Origin: Bidens hawaiensis
Lineage: Eukaryota; Streptophyta; Magnoliopsida; Asterales; Asteraceae
Length of the DNA: 64,000 bases
NCBI GenBank assembly: GCA_021521415.1
Contig: JAIQDT010003843.1
Location: forward strand, 150,001 to 214,000
Direction of reading: 5' to 3'
A program made the translations under genes and the position numbers. Positions 58,544 through 64,000 of this stretch are shown piece by piece. Numbering within the stretch: the first letter of the stretch is position 1; each line of letters starts with the position of its first letter. The notes below the pieces were generated by a model. The model did no database searches, was not told the origin of the DNA, and saw only the letters and a program-made list of their open reading frames with translations.

Positions 58544-60824
58544 TGTAACATCCGTTAATTTCCGATAAAAAGGTTTAACCTTGTAGTGTTGTGTACACCT
58601 TTCGGGCTTGACCCGGCATTCTTCCGAGAGCTCCTTGCCACCCTCGTAAACGTATTTTACTTAACTTTTCTTACAAGTTCATCCATTTGTAAAGTGGAGG
58701 GGCTAGGATGTATTATTGTTAATATATTATTTACAAAAAAAAAATAATCCTAAACCCTAACCCCTAGTCCGATCGGCGCCCCCCCTCCCCCTCTCTTCTC
58801 GATTTTCGTGCAAGACCAGCCCGTATTCGGCCATCCAAACTTCAATTCCAGGTCGGTATTAAATGTCTACAACCTTTTTTCACCTTAATTCATCCATATG
58901 GCGCGTTTATTCGTCGAAATTCGGTTGTTTTTAGGCTTGTCGGGTGGCTGTCCAATTGGGCAGTTTCGGGGCTGTTTCGGCTAAGGTTTTTGCACCACAA
59001 ACTTCCTAGGTATGTCACTTTCAACATACTAAAATTTCATGGTCATTGGAATTGGTTAGGTCGGCCAATTGTTAATAGTTTGAAAACTAGGATTCGGTTG
59101 ACTAGTTTGTGAGTTGTTGTGTTTAACGCGTTGTTTGAGGGAATTGACAACCAATTCGAATGTTGTAGACTCGGAATGATATGTTGGCTGTGAAAAACTG
59201 ATTTTTTTGAGTATTTGGGGTGAATTGGTTGTCGGTTACTTGAACGGGTCGGTACGACGCAAATTCGCGTTTATTGGTAATTTGTGCATCGTGCTTGCGA
59301 ATTACCGACCCATCCAACTCGTGTAGCGTCGTGTGGACTTGTTGGCTGTGATTCTACTAAATTTGGTCCACACGGGGCTGAGTTGGTATCTAAGTGCATA
59401 AACAACCCGTTAACGCGCGTATCCGATAAAGTCAACTTTCGGGGGTAAATTGGGAACCCTTTGTCCCCGGGATTATCTAAGGGTGGTTTTGGTAAATACA
59501 TGGCCTCGGGGGCTGATGTAATTGAATTTGGTAATGTCAAGGCTTTAGGTCAATCAAATCATGTTAGAACGTCTCGTAGGATAAGTGAGTCGGTACATTT
59601 AGTTAGTAATCTTTGTGTGCAATCCGACAGGCTTGTAAACTGTGGATTGGCTTTGAAGTTCTCAAACTCTTTGGTGTTTGTGTGGCTCGTTTCAGGTGAG
59701 TTCATGATGCCCTTTTTTACTCTTTTTACGTTTTGGGCTAGCATATACACCGAAATACAAATTTTATACGATTTTACTCGTTACAACGATTTGAATGGTA
59801 TTACATGGTCTTACTCGTGATTGTGCATTTTGAAAGCTATATTGGAATTATTTGCTACGCTTTAGGATATTTTAGACTCGTTTATGGTCTTATATCCTTT
59901 AAGGTTACATACGTCGTTGATGGTCTAGACTCGAGGAAGTTAACAGGCTTGGTAGAAATTGAATATGAGTAGACCTATTTACTTAGTTCACGTTGGGATG
60001 ATATATATATATATAGCTATTTATATATATATGTATGTATGTATGGAGGTATGTATGTATGTATGTATGAGTATGTGTTACATTATAGCCTACGGTTGTG
60101 TGATGATATTTAGTTCCTCGTGACTAAGAATGATGTGAGTAGGCTTATTGATGTGTGTGTGCATGGTGATCACGGCCGGGTCAAATATATTACTCGGGTT
60201 TTCAAATCCCGTGGTGGAGAGGCCCGTATCACGTGCTTGGATGTGTAAGCTGTGACCGAGTCAAATATATTACTCGGGTTTGACCCGTGGTGGAGAGGCT
60301 CGTGTCACATGCTTAGGTCTTACCGCGTCCGGGTCAAATATATTACTCGAGTCTTGACTCGTGGTGGAGAGGCCCGTGTACGTGTGTTCGATGATGAATG
60401 TATTATTTGGTGAATTATATTAATTATTTTATTATTATCCTCTCTATTGTTTAGAATTATAAGTTTTGAAATAAAGTATGAAATGTTGTTTATGAAAACC
60501 TGAACTCACTCAGCTCTAGCTGACTTTGTGTATATGTTATTTTGACTTTCAGGTTAAGGGTTGGAGGTTACCGCTTGGATGTGCTGGAGACTACTCGGAA
60601 GGTTGAAGGCATTTCTGGTCAAGGATTTCAAATAAAACGGATATTTTATCTACATTCGATTTTGGACACTTGTACCTGTGTTTAGGACTTTTAATACTTA
60701 AACTTTTTCCGCTGTTATTTTCTCTGAACTGGTTTTAAATACAAAGAATTGTTTGGTTTTAAATTTTTGTGAAATTGTGGATGTGATTTCCAACTGTAGG
60801 ATTCCCGGGATTCGGGGTCTTACA
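58544..60824 (+). mobile_element. Solo LTR (gypsy-type), 2.28 kb
   Basis: Starts TGTAACATCCGTTAATTTCC and ends TTCGGGGTCTTACA. A perfect 5-bp duplication, CATTT, lies at 58539-58543 and 60825-60829; the unoccupied site is at 48555-48559 in copy 1. No internal region is present, so it is a solo LTR. The ORF 59461-59820 lies inside and is not a recognised gene. Length and ends suggest a Ty3/gypsy element. Confidence 0.88.
60170..60390. repeat. Tandem repeat in the solo LTR
   Basis: gggtcaaatatattactcgg-type units recur at about 60178, 60258 and 60331, each followed by a cccgtggtggagaggcccgt phrase. Spacing is 72-80 bp. A gtat run lies at 60032-60068. Confidence 0.88.
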
Positions 60825-61028
60825 CATTTACGTTACAATATAACAATATTCAACATAGAGCTGCCGCAACCTGCGAGTATAACTTACTACTTAACTTTTT
60901 TTTTCAATAACGTAACAATTTTTGCAATATAAAATGTAAAGAAGATAGAGTTGGAAAATTATCATCATAACAAGATGTATAGTGGTTTTGATGGACGTCA
61001 ACATATTAACCTCACGCCAACTCATCGG

Positions 61029-62945
61029 TGTTACACCCCAACCTAAGGCGAAAATACCGGAGTACGAACCGTTTGTTCAAAACTCTAAAGGTACTATCAT
61101 ACAATTTAAATATGAATATCTAATTATTCATTTATTTCAAATTTCAATTCAATTGCACAAATTTTCAAACAGAATAAATATAAACCAAAATAATTAACAA
61201 TTCTAAAACTAAGATGAAATAGAGCAAATATTATTTATGTTATTGTCTAAGGTCTTTCTATGCGTTCTTCATATTAACTTCAAATCAATTGATAACCTAC
61301 ATATGCGTAGAAAATAAATAGAGATTTGTCAACAACACATGTTTTGACACTAATATATATATATATAATAAATGATAAATGCGCAAACAAAATAGTGCGA
61401 GTAATAATCAATCAAACTGTGATCAAATACTGTGTCAGTTGACCGTTGCCTTGCGAATTGGGCATTGGCTACTGTGACTAGCATATAAATGTGGGTGGAC
61501 CATCGCCATGCGAATCGGGCTTTGGCTACTAAGACTGCATATGATCATATTTTAATGTGATTATGATTGACATCTCCGAATACGATAAAATAAACACTTA
61601 AACAAGTAGCAATTGACATTTAATTGAAATACACACAATATTTACGTTTGCGAGTTTGTGTATATATAGAATATAAAAATATGAATTAGATACGCATATG
61701 TCCCCAGAACGTTTGAAAACAGTAAAATAAATGGGGAATGATATCTCACCTTATTGCTTAGGCGAGTGAGCGAGAAATAAGAATAAAAACACGATTAAAC
61801 GAATGAACCGTTCTTTAACGTGCTGACTGAGATAAACCGAACAGACCTGAAACTTTGAGACAAATAACTACTGTTAAAACCGAGAACATTTCTGCTGGAA
61901 TCGTTCCAAACGGATGTCTATAACTCCGGTTATGAGAAAATCAACTTTTAAGCGAACTGGTACTGACCAGAATCCGAACAGCAAGTCAGAAGTCAGGTCT
62001 TGGTCAGTAGCCTTAAAATCAAAAATAAAAGTCTTCTGGACCGAAAGCCGGTTCCGACCAGAAGTGTTAGAAATTGATTGGTCAAAGTTGTTAACCAATA
62101 TGCCCTTAAACGGGTCGGAGTCAAATAGACCCGTCAATTCCCCTCAATCTCATAAATTAATTGAGGGTTATTGACTAATGAGTAATAATGAACAACTTAC
62201 AGCAAACAGCTTACCTAGATAGTACTTGAATCGATGAGAAAATAAAGTCAAAGGTCGGTAATATAGCAAAGTCAAACACGAACACTTGTATCTTGAGTAA
62301 TATAGCAAAAACGAAAGAGAAATCGAGTGTACGATGAGGGTGATGTCTGAGGAATAATATTTTAGTAACTTTTTAGGGGTTGGAGATGTGGTTTGTTTAA
62401 ATAATCAGTGGTTCAATTTGTAGAACAATAATTCGACTCGTTTAGATAAATGAATAATATATTGATGATGAAATTAGGTCTTGTGATCTCTAATATATCG
62501 ATCAAATCACAAGGAATGAACATAGACACTTCTCAACAGCAAATTAATTAACTTGTAGCTTAATTTTCGTGATTTAGGGTCGTTTAGGGAAAGATTTAGC
62601 ATTAAACGAGAATCGTAAACGATTTTGGCTGAACAGACCTTCCTTTGCGCCGGGCGAAGGATCCAAGGCCCTTCCTTCGCTCCGCGTGAAGGGTGGGCTT
62701 CTATCAGCTTTTGTTTTTTTGGCAATGTTAGTTCTTGAAGTTCCAAAACGGCAATTTTAAACCATTTTATGCAATTTTAAGAGTTTTCTAAGGGCTATTT
62801 GACATATTTGAAAGTTAAGGAACTATGAACTAAGTTAAACATATTTAATTACTAATAAATGCATGATTTTATTGATACGAAATATCCGAATTACGTTCCC
62901 GAGTCGAGCAAACAAATACAAATACGAAAAATCCGAGATGTTACA
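61029..62945 (+). mobile_element. Solo LTR (gypsy-type), 1.92 kb
   Basis: Starts TGTTACACCCCAACCTAAGG and ends CGAGATGTTACA. Flanks are ATCGG (61024-61028) and ACTGG (62946-62950). The empty site in copy 1 reads ATTGG (48770-48774), so each flank carries one change from the ancestral duplication. No internal region; no recognised gene inside. Confidence 0.85.
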
Positions 62946-63491
62946 ACTGGTTCTCAAAATAAAGTTTTTCTTCAATAATTTATCTCTAAACTATTGAAGA
63001 ACCTTGTTTAAAATAAATAATGTATTTAAAGTAAGAACCATCTAAAATTACTTTGGTAGGGGTTATCAATACCTCACTATTTATGAGAGATGCGCTCAAC
63101 AAATCACATACAACTCAAAATGGAGTGTTTGTAATATTTATGGCTAACTCTTCTTTCTTCTTGATCTTAACTTTTGAAATGTTTATTTTTATATGTAAAA
63201 AGCTATCACTTTGACTAAGCATTTTGCATAAGTTTCAAGACACTATTTCTTTTATATAAAAAGATAAACAAGAAATCGGTTTTAAGATGAGGGTGTGAAA
63301 ACCATGAGTTTCAAAAGAAAAAAATAATGAGTAGCTAGGAAAAAAAATAAGTGTTTTGTATTTTGTTCTCTAAGATTGTTTTATTCCAAATGAACTTGGG
63401 TGTTCTTGACACATAATTAGACTAGCGTCTTTAAAGAAAAGCTTGCTTCGTATGCTGAAGTTTCAAGCTAGGAACTTTCCTTCATCCTTCT

Positions 63492-63908
63492 TATATAACT
63501 TCATCAAGATTGCTTCTATAACCTATTCCATGGTGGCTTTAATTTCAAGGGGCGTAAATATAGATATTTGTTTTTCGGTTTTATCTTTATTGCTTTGAAC
63601 TTAAGATGCGAAATAATGCTTCCGTTGATTAAATATTTATAAAGATTGTTAAAAACCCAACATTATCTATTGGTGTAAACAATCCGAGCTTCAAACTTTT
63701 TTTTTTCTAAAGCTCGAGCTTGACTCGTTTCAAACCTTATATGCACTTTTAATTATTCTTATATATTTTGAAAAAACCAATGTAAGGTGAAATTAATAAA
63801 TAGATGTTTAAAAGATTTAAAATAAACAAGACTTGACAGACTTAAACAATCTTCTTATAGAAGGTTTAACCTCATCTTCAATAACTAAACGAGCTTTATT
63901 GACCAGAC
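63492..63908. other. Intergenic
   Basis: Continues from copy 2 of the duplication. gagcttcaaac / agctcgagcttgactcg at 63677-63735 resembles a piece of the GCTCG hAT-like family. No gene. Confidence 0.4.
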
Positions 63909-64000
63909 TAGAGGTGGACAAATAAACCGGTTAAACGAACCGACATGAAAACTGAACCGAAACCGAACCGGTTTGAAACCGACGATTTATGTAGAAACCG
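63909..64000. mobile_element. Left end of an AACCGG-rich hAT-like element
   Basis: Starts TAGAGGTGGACAAATAAACC and is dense in AACCGAACCGG motifs. It is cut off by the window end. Confidence 0.5.

Larger units (their letters stand above)
48187..63491. repeat. Tandem segmental duplication of MPDU1 exon 1 and upstream DNA
   Basis: Copy 1 comprises 48208-48863 plus 56118-56543; copy 2 comprises 58122-58543, 60825-61028 and 62946-63491. Matching anchors include the whole of exon 1, ttacgttacgatataacaat, atgtatagtggttttgatgg, gagagatgcgctcaacaaat and aggactttccttcatccttc. The copies are in direct orientation and differ by scattered substitutions. Copy 2 retains only exon 1 of the gene. Each later insertion has its undisturbed site in the other copy. 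Confidence 0.9.

Noticed and set aside
59461..59820. 119-codon ORF
   Set aside because: It lies wholly inside the solo LTR 58544-60824 and has no recognisable domain.
60170..60390. CRISPR-like array
   Set aside because: Only three diverged units with unequal spacing inside an LTR of a plant genome. It is a simple tandem repeat.

Overview
The window is nuclear DNA from a eudicot plant, most likely an Asteraceae species. This rests on the AT-rich base composition, short introns with GT-AG borders, eudicot-type proteins, and the dense load of plant transposons. The family assignment is an inference from the style of the repeats. There are few genes, and most of the sequence is transposable elements and their remnants.

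Genes. (1) 5422-7048, minus: an apparently intact four-exon isoaspartyl peptidase/L-asparaginase with its catalytic Thr. (2) About 23534-24626, plus: a decayed gene for an HNH-like plant protein, with two frameshifts, a nonsense codon and lost motif residues. (3) 40634-41875, plus: an intronless F-box/LRR protein of the VFB/SKIP2 type. (4) 42662-48363, minus, convergent with the F-box gene: an eight-exon homologue of MPDU1 (PQ-loop family, dolichol-phosphate-mannose utilisation). Its exon 2 is split by a young Copia element with identical LTRs.

Layout. 1-40 kb is mostly intergenic and carries many small DNA transposons. At least seven hAT-like elements can be delimited, most with 8-bp target duplications. 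There is also a PIF/Harbinger-type element with a transposase-like N-terminal exon, TA-flanked MITEs, long-inverted-repeat Mutator-like elements and a stack of nested MITEs in TA microsatellites at 30.0-31.9 kb. 40.6-48.4 kb is the F-box/MPDU1 gene pair. 48.2-63.5 kb is a tandem duplication of MPDU1 exon 1 plus its upstream region. Each copy was later hit by different retroelements: a 7.25-kb Tat-like element in copy 1, and two solo LTRs in copy 2. Each copy preserves the empty site of the other's insertions. A truncated gypsy element lies between the copies and is joined to exon 1 of copy 2 exactly at the exon end.

The most unusual structure is the 7.25-kb element at 48864-56117. It has TG...CA ends and a 5-bp target duplication, as retroviral-type integration gives. 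Its two termini, however, are inverted copies of the same U5 end, and the left one runs straight into a primer-binding site. Inside are a gag start on the plus strand, a decayed antisense ORF with a Transposase_28-like ('putative gypsy type') domain, and tandem-repeat blocks. No RNA genes or CRISPR arrays were recognised.
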